34,949 nucleotides of DNA, taken from positions 1 through 34,949 of the forward strand of contig JACNFR010000046.1 in assembly GCA_014384555.1 (NCBI GenBank), read 5' to 3'. This DNA is from Candidatus Nitrosopumilus sp. GTDB taxonomy: Archaea; Thermoproteota; Nitrososphaeria; Nitrososphaerales; Nitrosopumilaceae. Below the pieces are notes generated by a model. The model did no database searches and was not told where the DNA came from. It saw only the letters and a program-made list of their open reading frames with translations. Shown here one piece after another: positions 15,209 through 23,759 of the stretch (position 1 is the stretch's first letter; each line of letters starts with the position of its first letter). Made by a program: the position numbers and the translations under genes.

Positions 15209-15904
15209 TTATATTTCAGATAATTTAGGTGCTAATTTATCTAATGCCTCAAGAACACCATCACCAGCTTTTGCAGATACTACCATAGTTGCCTCAGATT
15301 TTACTTGATCGGAAGCATTTCCCAAGGCAATACTAGTTTTTGCTACTTTAAACAATGGGACATCAGTGGCACTATCGCCTATTGCAATTACATCATCACG
15401 AGAAATAGATAATTTCTCCATTATTTTTGTAAAACCAGATCCTTTGTCAATACCAGGAGAATTGATGTGATATGCATATTGGCTATCAGACAATTCGACA
15501 GAGATATTTTCTTCGAAGAGTAATTTTCGAGCAAGATCTAAATCAAAAGTTCTTTCCAAAACAACCTCAGTCATTCTAGGAAAAACAAGTTTTTCTTTAA
15601 CATTGTCAATATTGTTTTTAATTACATCAAATGCATTTTTACATTCATCGAGATTCCCTAATAGAATATGATCATTAGAATCCATGGTGATACACCCTCC
15701 ATTTTCACCCACAGTGATTTTTGTAGTTCCACCAAAAACAGAAAGTAAGAATCCTTCAACAGAAGATCGTCCTGTGACATAGATAACATTGTGTCCCATA
15801 TTGGTTAAATGACGTAATGCTTCAAGTGCACCAAGATGAATTCTACCACCTCCATTTTCAGTAATAGTTCCATCAATATCGACTGCAAATGTTCTCTTTT
15901 TCAT
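15209..15904 (-). CDS. Archaeal phosphoglycolate phosphatase (HAD)
   Basis: This 231-aa HAD phosphatase resembles the archaeal TA0175-type phosphoglycolate phosphatase, which clears 2-phosphoglycolate. Motif I is DIDGTITENGG (nucleophile D9, acid/base D11). A cap domain follows TGRSS, the Lys of motif III is in DKGSGFTKI, and motif IV is AIGDSATDVPLF. Cof-type sugar phosphatases share this layout, so exact substrate is inferred. The ATG has an AAATATTATT box centred about 25 nt upstream. It is cotranscribed with argS and divergent from the GTPase gene. Confidence 0.85.
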   Translation of the reverse strand: MKKRTFAVDIDGTITENGGGRIHLGALEALRHLTNMGHNVIYVTGRSSVEGFLLSVFGGTTKITVGENGGCITMDSNDHILLGNLDECKNAFDVIKNNIDNVKEKLVFPRMTEVVLERTFDLDLARKLLFEENISVELSDSQYAYHINSPGIDKGSGFTKIMEKLSISRDDVIAIGDSATDVPLFKVAKTSIALGNASDQVKSEATMVVSAKAGDGVLEALDKLAPKLSEI

Positions 15905-15993
15905 GAAAACTGTTTTCTGAACCGAATAATATTTGCTACTAAGGGAAGTAATACGGTTTTATTTGAAAGGAATGTGGATAGAGTTGAATAGTA

Positions 15994-17097
15994 TTGGGAA
16001 TTCCTGAAAAAATTAAAGCCATTCAAGATGAAATGGCAAAAACTCAGATTAACAAAGCTACTGAGCATCATATTGGATTACTAAAGGCAAAGATTGCAAA
16101 ACTGAAAAGAGAGCAAGAATCAGAAGTTGCCAAAAAGTCAGGGATGAAGCAAGATGGATTTGATGTACGGCGTAGTGGAGATGCAACTGTAGTGTTTATT
16201 GGATTGCCAAGTGTTGGAAAATCTACATTACTAAACAAAATGACCAGTGCAAAATCAACAGTTGGTGCTTTTCAATTTACAACTCTAACAGTAGTTCCAG
16301 GGATGATGGAGTATAGAGGTGCCAATATTCAGGTATTAGACCTTCCAGGAATTATCAAAGGGGCATCCTCAGGTAAAGGATTAGGAAAGAGAATTTTGTC
16401 TGTTGCAAGAACTGCAGATCTTGTTCTACTAGTATTAGATGTATTCCAACCATATCACGAAGATGTCCTGACTAATGAGTTAGGAAATATAGGAATTAGA
16501 TTAAATCAATTACCGCCAAATATTACAATTGAGAAAGCATCAATGGGTGGAATTGCAATTGCACAACAAGTAAAATTAACAAAAATCACAGAAAAACATC
16601 TCAAAGATATTTTGCATCTATATGGTTTAGTCAGTGCACGTGTAGTAGTTAGAGAAGACATAACATCAGAGCAATTAGCTGATCATATTGCAGGAAACAT
16701 TAGTTATTCTAAAGCACTGACCATTCTAAATAAAATTGATCTAGTAGATGAGGCATTTCTAAAAGATTTGAAAACAAAAATTAAATCAGATGTGATAGAA
16801 GTATCTGCAAACTCTGATCTCAATATCGATTTACTTAAAGAGAAAATTTATGAGAAATTAAAGTTCATTAGAATTTACTTGAGACCAAAAGGAGGAGAAG
16901 CAGATTTCAAAGAACCGTTGATTGCAAGAGAAGGAGATACAGTTGAAGATATTTGTAATAAACTACATCGAAGATTAAAACGAGAATTCAGATATGGGTT
17001 AATTTGGGGAAAGAGTGTAAAGTTTGGAGGACAACGTGTGGGATTAAATCACATAATGCTTGATGAAGATGTGTTAACAATTATCAAAAGACGATAA
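15994..17097 (+). CDS. DRG-family OBG-type GTPase
   Basis: The 367-aa protein matches archaeal relatives of developmentally regulated GTP-binding proteins, which associate with translation. It has an N-terminal helical segment with AKLKRE, the P-loop GLPSVGKS (70-77) and the switch region TTLTVVPGMMEYRGANIQVLDLPG. It also has NKID and a C-terminal TGS domain (about 290-367) that includes a LRPKGG lead-in and ends MLDEDVLTIIKRR. The start is TTG at 15994. It is divergent from the phosphatase gene with a 89-bp gap. The domain set is complete; role in ribosome function is known from the family only. Confidence 0.95.
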   Translation: MGIPEKIKAIQDEMAKTQINKATEHHIGLLKAKIAKLKREQESEVAKKSGMKQDGFDVRRSGDATVVFIGLPSVGKSTLLNKMTSAKSTVGAFQFTTLTVVPGMMEYRGANIQVLDLPGIIKGASSGKGLGKRILSVARTADLVLLVLDVFQPYHEDVLTNELGNIGIRLNQLPPNITIEKASMGGIAIAQQVKLTKITEKHLKDILHLYGLVSARVVVREDITSEQLADHIAGNISYSKALTILNKIDLVDEAFLKDLKTKIKSDVIEVSANSDLNIDLLKEKIYEKLKFIRIYLRPKGGEADFKEPLIAREGDTVEDICNKLHRRLKREFRYGLIWGKSVKFGGQRVGLNHIMLDEDVLTIIKRR

Positions 17098-17204
17098 ATA
17101 TAATTAAAAATAGATCTGAAAAAATCACAATTCAAATTATCGTACAAAAATAAAAATAAATTATAAAAAAATGATTTTAAAAAAGAATCAATATTGCGAC
17201 CAAA

Positions 17205-17282
17205 ATGCCTTACAAATCAAAAAATTTAGAAAAAAAAATAAAATCAGAGGCTAAAAAATGTTTGAAAAAGAAAAAAATGTAA
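17205..17282 (+). CDS. Candidate 25-aa Lys-rich mini-ORF
   Basis: An ATG-started 25-codon frame encodes a peptide in which more than 40% of residues are Lys (MPYKSKNLEKKIKSEAKK and a KKKK run). The box TTTTAAAA (17175-17182) is centred 26 nt upstream, the exact leaderless spacing. The region is A-rich, so a Lys-rich ORF can arise by chance. Position just before the basic H1-like gene is suggestive. No homologue can be named. The remaining 298-bp gap between the GTPase and H1-like genes shows only A-runs and the inverted repeat at 17324. Confidence 0.3.
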   Translation: MPYKSKNLEKKIKSEAKKCLKKKKM

Positions 17283-17323
17283 AATTCACGATCAAAATAA
17301 AAAAATCTAAATAAAATTACTTG

Positions 17324-17343
17324 ACAATTTGTAATCAAATTGT
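17324..17343. promoter_or_regulatory. Inverted repeat ACAATTTG-taat-CAAATTGT
   Basis: Two perfect 8-bp arms are separated by 4 bp and lie 53-72 bp upstream of the ATG of the H1-like gene. This is a typical size and position for a dimeric repressor or activator operator, although it could also form a small hairpin. It also contains the direct context TTGTGTAAATTTC that may be part of the promoter. Confidence 0.45.
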
Positions 17344-17395
17344 GTAAATTTCTTTAGTGTAACCACTGAAAAACAATGAAATTCGGAAATTCTGT

Positions 17396-17818
17396 ATGGC
17401 TACAAAAAGAAAAGCTGCAACTAAACGTAGATCAACTAGAAAGTCTACCGCAGCAGCTCCAAAAAGAAAAGCTACTAGAAAAACTGCAGCTAAAAAAGCA
17501 GCTCCAAAGAGAAAAGCAGCACCAAAACGCAAAGCAGCTCCAAAGAGAAAAGCAGCAACTAGAAAAGCAGCTCCAAAGAGAAAAGCTACTAGAAAAACTG
17601 CAGCTAAAAAAGCAGCAACTAGAAAAGCAGCTCCAAAGAGAAAAGCTACTAGAAAAACTGCAGCTAAAAAAGCAGCAACTAGAAAAGCAGCTCCAAAGAG
17701 AAAAGCTACTAGAAAAACTGCAGCTAAAAAAGCAGCTCCAAAGAGAAAAGCAGCACCAAAACGCAAAGCAGCTCCAAAGAGAAAAGCAGCAACTAGAAAA
17801 GCAGCAAAAAGACGATAA
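17396..17818 (+). CDS. H1-like Lys/Arg/Ala repeat chromatin protein
   Basis: The 140-aa product uses only seven residue types: Ala, Lys, Arg, Thr, Pro, Ser (two) and the initiator Met. There are no acidic and no bulky hydrophobic residues, so it cannot form a normal globular core. The units AAPKRKA, ATRK and TRKTAAKK recur and resemble C-terminal tails of histone H1 and bacterial H1-like proteins (Hc1/AlgP type), which bind and compact DNA. A role in chromosome compaction or in polyphosphate/RNA binding is inference. The ATG at 17396 and stop at 17818 are clear. The opposite-strand and alternate-frame ORFs here are shadows of the repeats. An inverted repeat lies upstream. Confidence 0.85.
   Translation: MATKRKAATKRRSTRKSTAAAPKRKATRKTAAKKAAPKRKAAPKRKAAPKRKAATRKAAPKRKATRKTAAKKAATRKAAPKRKATRKTAAKKAATRKAAPKRKATRKTAAKKAAPKRKAAPKRKAAPKRKAATRKAAKRR
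17551..17730 (+). repeat. Three exact 60-bp tandem repeats in the H1-like gene
   Basis: Bases 17551-17610, 17611-17670 and 17671-17730 are identical, each encoding 20 residues. In addition, a 107-bp direct repeat flanks the array: 17465-17571 matches 17699-17805 exactly. Identity at synonymous positions shows recent expansion or gene-conversion-like homogenisation. Confidence 0.95.
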
Positions 17819-18073
17819 TCTCGTCAGTAAACTAACAATCGTCTTAATGACGACGAATTGTTTTCATTTTTCAGATTCTAAAGCAGTGTTAACTATGGAA
17901 CATTTAGTAAAAAATACTATCCACAGTGAATCAATTTTTTAAAACACTGCACAACATGTCTGCAAAGAATTTAGAACAAGAACAACAATGTTAAATGAAA
18001 AATAAATTATTTGCAAGTCATGTTTATGAGAATGAATTATTCGATGATCACATGAAATAAAAAATTAAATGTC

Positions 18074-19738
18074 TCAATAAAGATAACTCATTAATTTAAT
18101 TTGTTCTTCAGTAGAGATTACATTTTTGTTAGTCAATATTTCCAGTAAATCTTTGAAAAGAGCTTTCTGTTCGGAAGACATTCCTCCTGAAGGACCTTTT
18201 TCTCCGGGTGGACCAGGTGGACCTCTTGGACCTGCAGGACCAACTGGGCCTTGTCCCCCAACTGGGCCTTGTTCACCTATTGTACCAATAGGACCAGTAG
18301 GACCACGTTCACCCTGCGGGCCTTGAATTCCTTGTGGACCTTGTGGACCTTTTTCTCCTGAAGGACCTGTTGTTCCACGTTCACCCTGGGAACCTTGCGG
18401 ACCTTGTGGACCTTTTTCTCCGGGTGCGCCTAATGGACCTGTTTGACCTTTTTCTCCAAGAGGACCAATGGAACCTTTGTCACCTTTTTCTCCTTGTGGA
18501 CCAGGTACTCCTGTTAATCCTTTAGAACCGGCTGGACCTTGTGGACCTTGTGGACCTTTTTCTCCAAGAGGACCTTCAGGACCTTTGTTTCCTTTTTCCC
18601 CCATTGGACCAGGTGGACCTAATTGACCTTTGTCACCAAGAGGACCTGTTGGACCTGTTAATCCTTTATCACCATGAGGACCGGGTGGACCTAATGGACC
18701 TTTGTCGCCGGATGGACCTATAGGACCTTTGTCACCAAGAGGACCAGGTCCGCCCTGAATTCCTTTTTCACCTTGAACACCGGATAATCCAGTAGGACCT
18801 TTGTCGCCAAGAGGACCTGTTGGACCTGTTAATCCTTTATCACCAATTACACCTTGCGGACCTTTGTCACCTTTTTCTCCAGGGACACCTCTTAATCCAG
18901 ATGCGCCTTTGTCACCGACAGAACCTGTTGGACCTTTTTCTCCTTTGTCACCAAGAGGACCTTTTAATCCACTTGGACCTTTGTCACCAAGAGGACCTGT
19001 TGGACCTTTTTCTCCTTTGTCACCGGGTGGACCTGAAATTCCTTTGTCACCTTTATCACCTTTATCTCCAGTAATTCCTTTGTCACCAGTTAATCCTTTA
19101 TCACCAGAAAGACCTTTGTCACCTTGTGAACCTTTGTCACCAGTTGCTCCTTTGTCACCAGGTGAACCTTTGGGACCTTCAGGTCCTTTAATTCCAGGTG
19201 GACCTTGAGGGCCAGGTGGACCAGGTGGACCTTTGTCACCAGGTGGACCTGTCGGACCAGATTCACCTTTGTCACCAGGTGGACCTGTCGGACCATCATT
19301 TGGTTTTGCAGAACGTGTAGGTTTTTGAATATCAGAAATTGTTTTTGTTTCAGGTTTTGTTTCAGGTTTTGTTTCAGGTTTTGTTTCAGGTTTTGTTTCA
19401 GGTTTTGATGTTGATCTAGCTAAAGGAACATCAAAAACAGTATGTAATGAAGAAAATAAATCAGTGACAACAATCCAAACACCATCAAGATTAGCAATGG
19501 ATGATGGAAGTGGATTTGTAGGAGAACCCAGAGTTTCAGAAAATATACCATCTTTTACTCGAAGATGAAAATTCCCCTTCCATAAAGATGAAAATTGTTT
19601 TAAACGAATAGCATCATCAGATGGTTTACTATCAGTAATGGCAATTTGAGCTTCATACACACCTGATTGTTTGAAAGGTGCCTGTCCTTGAATCTCTAAT
19701 CGTGGCTGAGATGACACAATCGTTTGTGGATATTTCAA
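18074..19738 (-). CDS. Collagen-like G-X-Y repeat protein
   Basis: The 554-aa product has four parts. Residues 1-108 form a beta-rich N-terminal domain with no recognised family. Residues about 112-132 hold five PETK repeats. Residues 149-519 are 123 consecutive, uninterrupted Gly-X-Y triplets. Residues 520-554 are a helical tail ([16 protein letters not shown]). Triplets are rich in GDKG, GEKG, GPTGP, GPPGP and GPQGP, so Lys-Gly-Asp/Glu ion pairs could stabilise a triple helix without hydroxyproline. No signal peptide or transmembrane anchor is visible, so location is unknown; a surface fibre or an intracellular structural role are both possible. The TTG at 19738 is the only usable start, as a TAA lies five codons upstream in frame. 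It stands alone between convergent and divergent neighbours. Confidence 0.92.
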   Translation of the reverse strand: MKYPQTIVSSQPRLEIQGQAPFKQSGVYEAQIAITDSKPSDDAIRLKQFSSLWKGNFHLRVKDGIFSETLGSPTNPLPSSIANLDGVWIVVTDLFSSLHTVFDVPLARSTSKPETKPETKPETKPETKPETKTISDIQKPTRSAKPNDGPTGPPGDKGESGPTGPPGDKGPPGPPGPQGPPGIKGPEGPKGSPGDKGATGDKGSQGDKGLSGDKGLTGDKGITGDKGDKGDKGISGPPGDKGEKGPTGPLGDKGPSGLKGPLGDKGEKGPTGSVGDKGASGLRGVPGEKGDKGPQGVIGDKGLTGPTGPLGDKGPTGLSGVQGEKGIQGGPGPLGDKGPIGPSGDKGPLGPPGPHGDKGLTGPTGPLGDKGQLGPPGPMGEKGNKGPEGPLGEKGPQGPQGPAGSKGLTGVPGPQGEKGDKGSIGPLGEKGQTGPLGAPGEKGPQGPQGSQGERGTTGPSGEKGPQGPQGIQGPQGERGPTGPIGTIGEQGPVGGQGPVGPAGPRGPPGPPGEKGPSGGMSSEQKALFKDLLEILTNKNVISTEEQIKLMSYLY

Positions 19739-19841
19739 GTATTTCTGTATTTAGATCGCTTCATCCTATGTAAATTAAGATTGAATGATAATAGGCTCAA
19801 TTAAGCTTGGTATTTATCTAGATAAAATGAATAATTGAGCT

Positions 19842-20963
19842 GTGAAGAAACTGTTTGGAAGAAATAGAAAAGAGGTAAAGAAGACAAATACCGAGGAGAT
19901 AATTCCACAGGAACGTAGTTTAGTAGATGTAGATTACAATCGTAAAAAATTATTTAAAAAAGGAGTCAATCTGATGGCAGATGAAAAACTAGAAGACGCC
20001 ATAGAGATGTTTGAACAGGCATTACGAATTGATCCTGATAATGTTGAAACTTTAATGAAAATAGGATATGCGAGATTTCATCTAGACGAATATCCAGAAG
20101 CACTAAAAGTATATGATAAAATTTTAGAAATTGATGTTACAAATCCAGAAGCTTGGAATCTCAAAGGATTGGTGCATTATGAACAAAAAAATTATACTAA
20201 AGCATTAGATGCAGCTCAGAAAGCAATTGAATCAGATCCAACATACGGAATGGCATGGTATAATCAAGCATGTTTCCTGTCACTTCTAAATCAAGTTCCA
20301 GAATCATTAGAAGCATTGAAACGTTCTATTGAAATCGATGTGAAAAATGCAAGAAGATCAATTAGAGATAAAGATTTCATGAACGTAAGAATTGAAGAAG
20401 GATTCAAAAGAATTGAAGAGGTCGTGGTGTTAGAATCAGTCAGACAAGGATACCACACAATTGGTGCAATAGTATGGACAACATTTCTAGATAAAGCAGA
20501 TGCAATGACAGCTTTGAATAAATTGTTAGAGAAAGGTTTGATTGTACAAAATGAAAAACGTGATGGTCTAAGTAGAATTCCAATATATGATCTAGCAGAC
20601 AACATTGCAGAAAAACTTGGAAAAGAAAAGAAAGGATTATTTGGAATCACCAAAAAAACATTACCAAAACCAGTTAAGAATTTGAAAGAACTTAGTCAAG
20701 CAATTCAATCAGTTAAAGAATCAATTGAAGAAGAAGATATTGATAAAACCATAGAAATTTTTGATGTTTTCATAGACCCAAAAAAATCAGGTGAACAAAT
20801 GATAGAAAATTTCTTTGATGAACATAGAGAAATAAGATTATGGAAAATCAGATTAAAAGATAGAGGCGTAGACTATCTAATAGATAACAAAGAGAAAATG
20901 ATTGTTTTGTTTGACAATATTGAAGGAACAGTTACAAAAAAACTTAGAAATGAAATTGCTTAA
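19842..20963 (+). CDS. TPR protein with probable winged-helix-like C-terminal part
   Basis: The 373-aa protein starts with a short basic segment (KKLFGRNRKEVKK) and has about four tetratricopeptide repeats between residues 35 and 170 (ALRIDPDNVETLMKIGYARFHL and similar helix pairs). These mediate protein-protein contacts. Residues about 200-262 (TIGAIVWTTFLDKADAMTALNKLLEKGLI) look like a helix-turn-helix or winged-helix unit. The last 110 residues are charged helices ending in FDNIEGTVTKKLRNEIA. The start is GTG at 19842 with a TATTTATC box centred about 27 nt upstream. The gene ends directly against the rhodanese gene (zero gap, convergent). Partner unknown. Confidence 0.82.
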   Translation: MKKLFGRNRKEVKKTNTEEIIPQERSLVDVDYNRKKLFKKGVNLMADEKLEDAIEMFEQALRIDPDNVETLMKIGYARFHLDEYPEALKVYDKILEIDVTNPEAWNLKGLVHYEQKNYTKALDAAQKAIESDPTYGMAWYNQACFLSLLNQVPESLEALKRSIEIDVKNARRSIRDKDFMNVRIEEGFKRIEEVVVLESVRQGYHTIGAIVWTTFLDKADAMTALNKLLEKGLIVQNEKRDGLSRIPIYDLADNIAEKLGKEKKGLFGITKKTLPKPVKNLKELSQAIQSVKESIEEEDIDKTIEIFDVFIDPKKSGEQMIENFFDEHREIRLWKIRLKDRGVDYLIDNKEKMIVLFDNIEGTVTKKLRNEIA

Positions 20964-21761
20964 TCATTCAGCAGATAAATCCCAGTAATTAGCATCTTCT
21001 TGCTTTTCAGTAGGTTTTTCAAGATTTTTCCATTCTTTGAAAGAACGAACATACAATTTTGCATTAGGCAACCCTGCAGATTTTAATGCATAATATGCCA
21101 ATCCAGAGAGAGTCCCCACACTGCCACAATAAGTAATAATTTCAGAGTCACCTGTAATACCTCGATTTTCCAATAATCTCTTCATATCATCTTTTGAGCG
21201 TAAAATTTTATCATTAGAAGCCAAAGTACGATAAGGAAGACTGATTGCACCAGGGATATGTTGTTCAAGAAAATTTAACCTCTCTCGATTATCAATTAAA
21301 ATTACATCATCCTTTGTTTTTGCAGTTTCCAAATAATCAGAAGTTGCCAAAATATCCGGTTGGAGATTCATGGAATGTTCTCTAGATTGAATTTCAGGAA
21401 CATTTGAATCATTTTCCAAACCAAGAGATTTCCAATGACCATAAGTAGTTTCAAGTAACGTTACATTAGAGTGACCCAAATATTCCAAAGTCCAAGCAAC
21501 TCTAGATGCTAAAGCACCAAAGGTGTCATCATAAACAACTACAGGAGTTTCATCATCAATACCCATAGAATTTACAAGTTTCAAAACTCGTTCAGGGCTG
21601 TCATCAGACAATAGATTTGCAAGAGGTAGATTCACAGCAGTGGGAATATGATCCTGTTTGTAATCCCCTTCTCGTCTAACATCAATTACTCTAACGCTTT
21701 TGTCTCTAATTTCTGAACGTAAAGAGTCTACATCAGTTGTAATATTATCAGAGACTGTCAA
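20964..21761 (-). CDS. Two-domain rhodanese (thiosulfate/3-mercaptopyruvate sulfurtransferase)
   Basis: Tandem rhodanese modules transfer sulfane sulfur to cyanide or thiols. Module 1 (about 5-120) ends in PVVVYDDTFGALASR, with Asp where a catalytic Cys would be, the normal inactive N-terminal module. Module 2 (about 135-262) carries the catalytic Cys212 in YCGSVGT. The CGSxxT loop is nearer to 3-mercaptopyruvate-type than thiosulfate-type enzymes, but substrate is uncertain. I prefer the TTG at 21761, which gives a TTGA overlap with the sulfite reductase stop; an upstream GTG at 21770 would add three residues. Coupling to a sulfite/nitrite reductase suggests the pair handles inorganic sulfur. 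Confidence 0.87.
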   Translation of the reverse strand: MTVSDNITTDVDSLRSEIRDKSVRVIDVRREGDYKQDHIPTAVNLPLANLLSDDSPERVLKLVNSMGIDDETPVVVYDDTFGALASRVAWTLEYLGHSNVTLLETTYGHWKSLGLENDSNVPEIQSREHSMNLQPDILATSDYLETAKTKDDVILIDNRERLNFLEQHIPGAISLPYRTLASNDKILRSKDDMKRLLENRGITGDSEIITYCGSVGTLSGLAYYALKSAGLPNAKLYVRSFKEWKNLEKPTEKQEDANYWDLSAE

Positions 21762-23569
21762 GCGGCACACTCACCCTTTCCAGTTTTAGTGTGATAGCTT
21801 GTATCACTTCCATAATCCAAGTAAAAGTCAGGATCATCTTCAATAGTGGGAGGGGTAATTAATGGTTCCAATATTTTTTTAATCTCAATAATAGATTTTA
21901 TTTTAGAATCCTCATTACCATTTACAACTCTATGAATCCATGTTTTCAAAGTATCATCAGGTTTTTTATTTTCTTTGAAAATTTCAATTATTTTTAAAAT
22001 TACAGGGATTACTCTTTTTGCAGGAACTCTAAGAAGAGTTTGTCCTAACATAGTATCGCCATCAGAACGTCCACCTATAGACATCTGATAATTGGCATAC
22101 ATGTCTTTTCCAACACGTCCGCCTCCACCAAAGAATCCAATAGTAGCAATTCCATGTTGTCCACAAGAATTAGGACAACCACTAATCTTAATTGAAGAGT
22201 CACTAAGATCATCATCTTCATCAAGTTTCAACTCAAGGAATTTTCTTTGAATCTCTTTAGCAAGTCTATGTGAGTTTGTTAATGCTAAATTACAAGAAGT
22301 TGTTCCAGAACAGCCAATAGGGGCAGTCATAGTCAATGCACCAGATTTTGCCAATCCAGTCTCAAGTAGTTTAGAATACAGACGTGGTAAATCATCCTCA
22401 TGAACATATCTTAGAGCAATATTTTGAGCAAAGCCGGCTCTACCCTTACCTTCAGATGAAAAGTCACGAATGATATCAGCCAATCCATACAATTGACTAG
22501 CAGTAATATCACCAGCCTCAAGAGTAAGAAACACTGAACGGTAATCAGATTGGGTTTGTTTCACAGTATTAGTTTTGAGCCATCTAGCAAATCCATCAGG
22601 AGCAGTGTCACCTCCACTTTCATCAGAAATTCGAATTGGTCTTTTGATTACATCTGGAGTGTGATCAACTTCTAATTGAGTGATAACAGATTGGGTTGCT
22701 CTAACTACAGCTCTTTCCTTAAGAACAAGATTTTGGAATTTCTCCCAACCCATATCATTTACAAGATAACGCATTCTATTTCTGGCAAGATTTTTTCTAT
22801 CACCCATTCTATCAAATATTCTCATAACAGCAATTGAGGTGTAAAGTAAATCTTCTTCAGGAGTAAAGTCTTCAAGTTGATGACCTACAAAAGATCTGTT
22901 CCCCAACCCACCGCCAAGAAAAATTTTGAATCCTTTTTGAGTAGTCCCATCTATTTCTCTAATTTGAGGAATCAACCCCACATCAACCATTCGTACCATT
23001 CCATGTTTCTCACAACAAGTAAAATTAAATTTGAATTTTCTAGGTAAATTTTGAGCCATAGGATTTCTTAAAAAGAATCTTGCAGTTGCAAGAGCATATG
23101 GAGTTGCATCAAATTCTTCATCAGGACAAACACCAGACAAAGGACTACACATTACATTTCTTACAGAATTTCCACATGCTTCTCTAGATGTCAATCCAAC
23201 TTCGGCTAAACCTCGGAATATTTCAGAAACGTCTTCAAGAATTACCCAATGAAGTTGAATGTTTTCCCTAGTGGAAAAGTGTGCACTACCTATAGAATAT
23301 TGTTCACTTAGTTGAGATATTTTTTCAATTTGATCAGGATAAATTTCACCAGCTGGGAGTTTAATTCTAACCATGGCATAGTCACTAGTCATTCTAGTTC
23401 CATATGCTCCATGTTGGAGCCTATAACGTCTAAAACTGTCTTCGTCATATTTTCCTTGACGGAACAATTTTACAGTATTTGCAAAATCATCAGCCTCCTC
23501 AATTCGAGACCAATTGATTTTGGATTTTACAGAATCAGGCAACGATTGTTTAAGATCCGATATTGTCAA
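21758..23569 (-). CDS. Sirohaem-dependent sulfite/nitrite reductase
   Basis: The 603-aa protein has the two-fold ferredoxin-dependent assimilatory reductase architecture. The first half contains FSTRENIQLHWVIL and NVMCSPLSG. The second half has the [4Fe-4S]-sirohaem cysteines C420 and C426 (GCSGTTSC) and C465 and C469 (GCPNSCGQHG). Such enzymes reduce sulfite to sulfide or nitrite to ammonium. Coupling to a rhodanese, with TusA and cysteine synthase also in the window, favours sulfite. In an ammonia oxidiser, nitrite reduction to ammonium would be counter to energy metabolism, so sulfite is the more likely substrate; this is inference. The start is TTG at 23569. It shares a 190-bp divergent region with thi4. 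Confidence 0.88.
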   Translation of the reverse strand: MTISDLKQSLPDSVKSKINWSRIEEADDFANTVKLFRQGKYDEDSFRRYRLQHGAYGTRMTSDYAMVRIKLPAGEIYPDQIEKISQLSEQYSIGSAHFSTRENIQLHWVILEDVSEIFRGLAEVGLTSREACGNSVRNVMCSPLSGVCPDEEFDATPYALATARFFLRNPMAQNLPRKFKFNFTCCEKHGMVRMVDVGLIPQIREIDGTTQKGFKIFLGGGLGNRSFVGHQLEDFTPEEDLLYTSIAVMRIFDRMGDRKNLARNRMRYLVNDMGWEKFQNLVLKERAVVRATQSVITQLEVDHTPDVIKRPIRISDESGGDTAPDGFARWLKTNTVKQTQSDYRSVFLTLEAGDITASQLYGLADIIRDFSSEGKGRAGFAQNIALRYVHEDDLPRLYSKLLETGLAKSGALTMTAPIGCSGTTSCNLALTNSHRLAKEIQRKFLELKLDEDDDLSDSSIKISGCPNSCGQHGIATIGFFGGGGRVGKDMYANYQMSIGGRSDGDTMLGQTLLRVPAKRVIPVILKIIEIFKENKKPDDTLKTWIHRVVNGNEDSKIKSIIEIKKILEPLITPPTIEDDPDFYLDYGSDTSYHTKTGKGECAA

Positions 23570-23699
23570 TACAAAGAAATTTCTTTTAGTTTGGATATAA
23601 ATTTTTGAAATTTGGAGGTTTTAGGAGAGATATTTTCCTTAAAGTACAAAATTTTCCTACTTCTATGAATAAGTAAATTTTAGAAATAATTAGTATCAC

Positions 23700-23718
23700 C
23701 TAATTTTTTAGAAATTAG
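23700..23718. promoter_or_regulatory. Inverted repeat CTAATTT-tttag-AAATTAG upstream of thi4
   Basis: Two perfect 7-bp arms flank a 5-bp centre. They end 41 nt before the ATG of thi4 and just upstream of its probable TATA box (AAACTATTAAT, 23726-23736), a good operator position. In archaea thiamine genes can be controlled by ThiR-type HTH proteins; whether this is a ThiR site cannot be judged here. No TPP riboswitch is visible. Confidence 0.4.
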
Positions 23719-23759
23719 ATGTGGGAAACTATTAATTGTTCAGAAAACGGTGTGTCTTC

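Noticed and set aside
17551-17730. Regular 60-bp repeats that could suggest a CRISPR array
   Set aside because: Repeats are contiguous with no spacers and are in frame within a Lys/Ala-rich coding region.
17335-17942. Long open frames on the minus strand and another plus frame over the H1-like gene
   Set aside because: They are frame shadows of a repeat without stop codons; the 17396-17818 frame has the coherent basic composition and its own ATG.
18126-19408. Several plus-strand open frames opposite the collagen-like gene, rich in Pro/Gly or Leu/Asp
   Set aside because: These are antisense readings of the G-X-Y repeats; the minus strand gives perfect Gly periodicity.
23570-23759. TPP riboswitch before thi4
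   Set aside because: None of the conserved THI-box elements is visible in the divergent region; only an inverted repeat was found.
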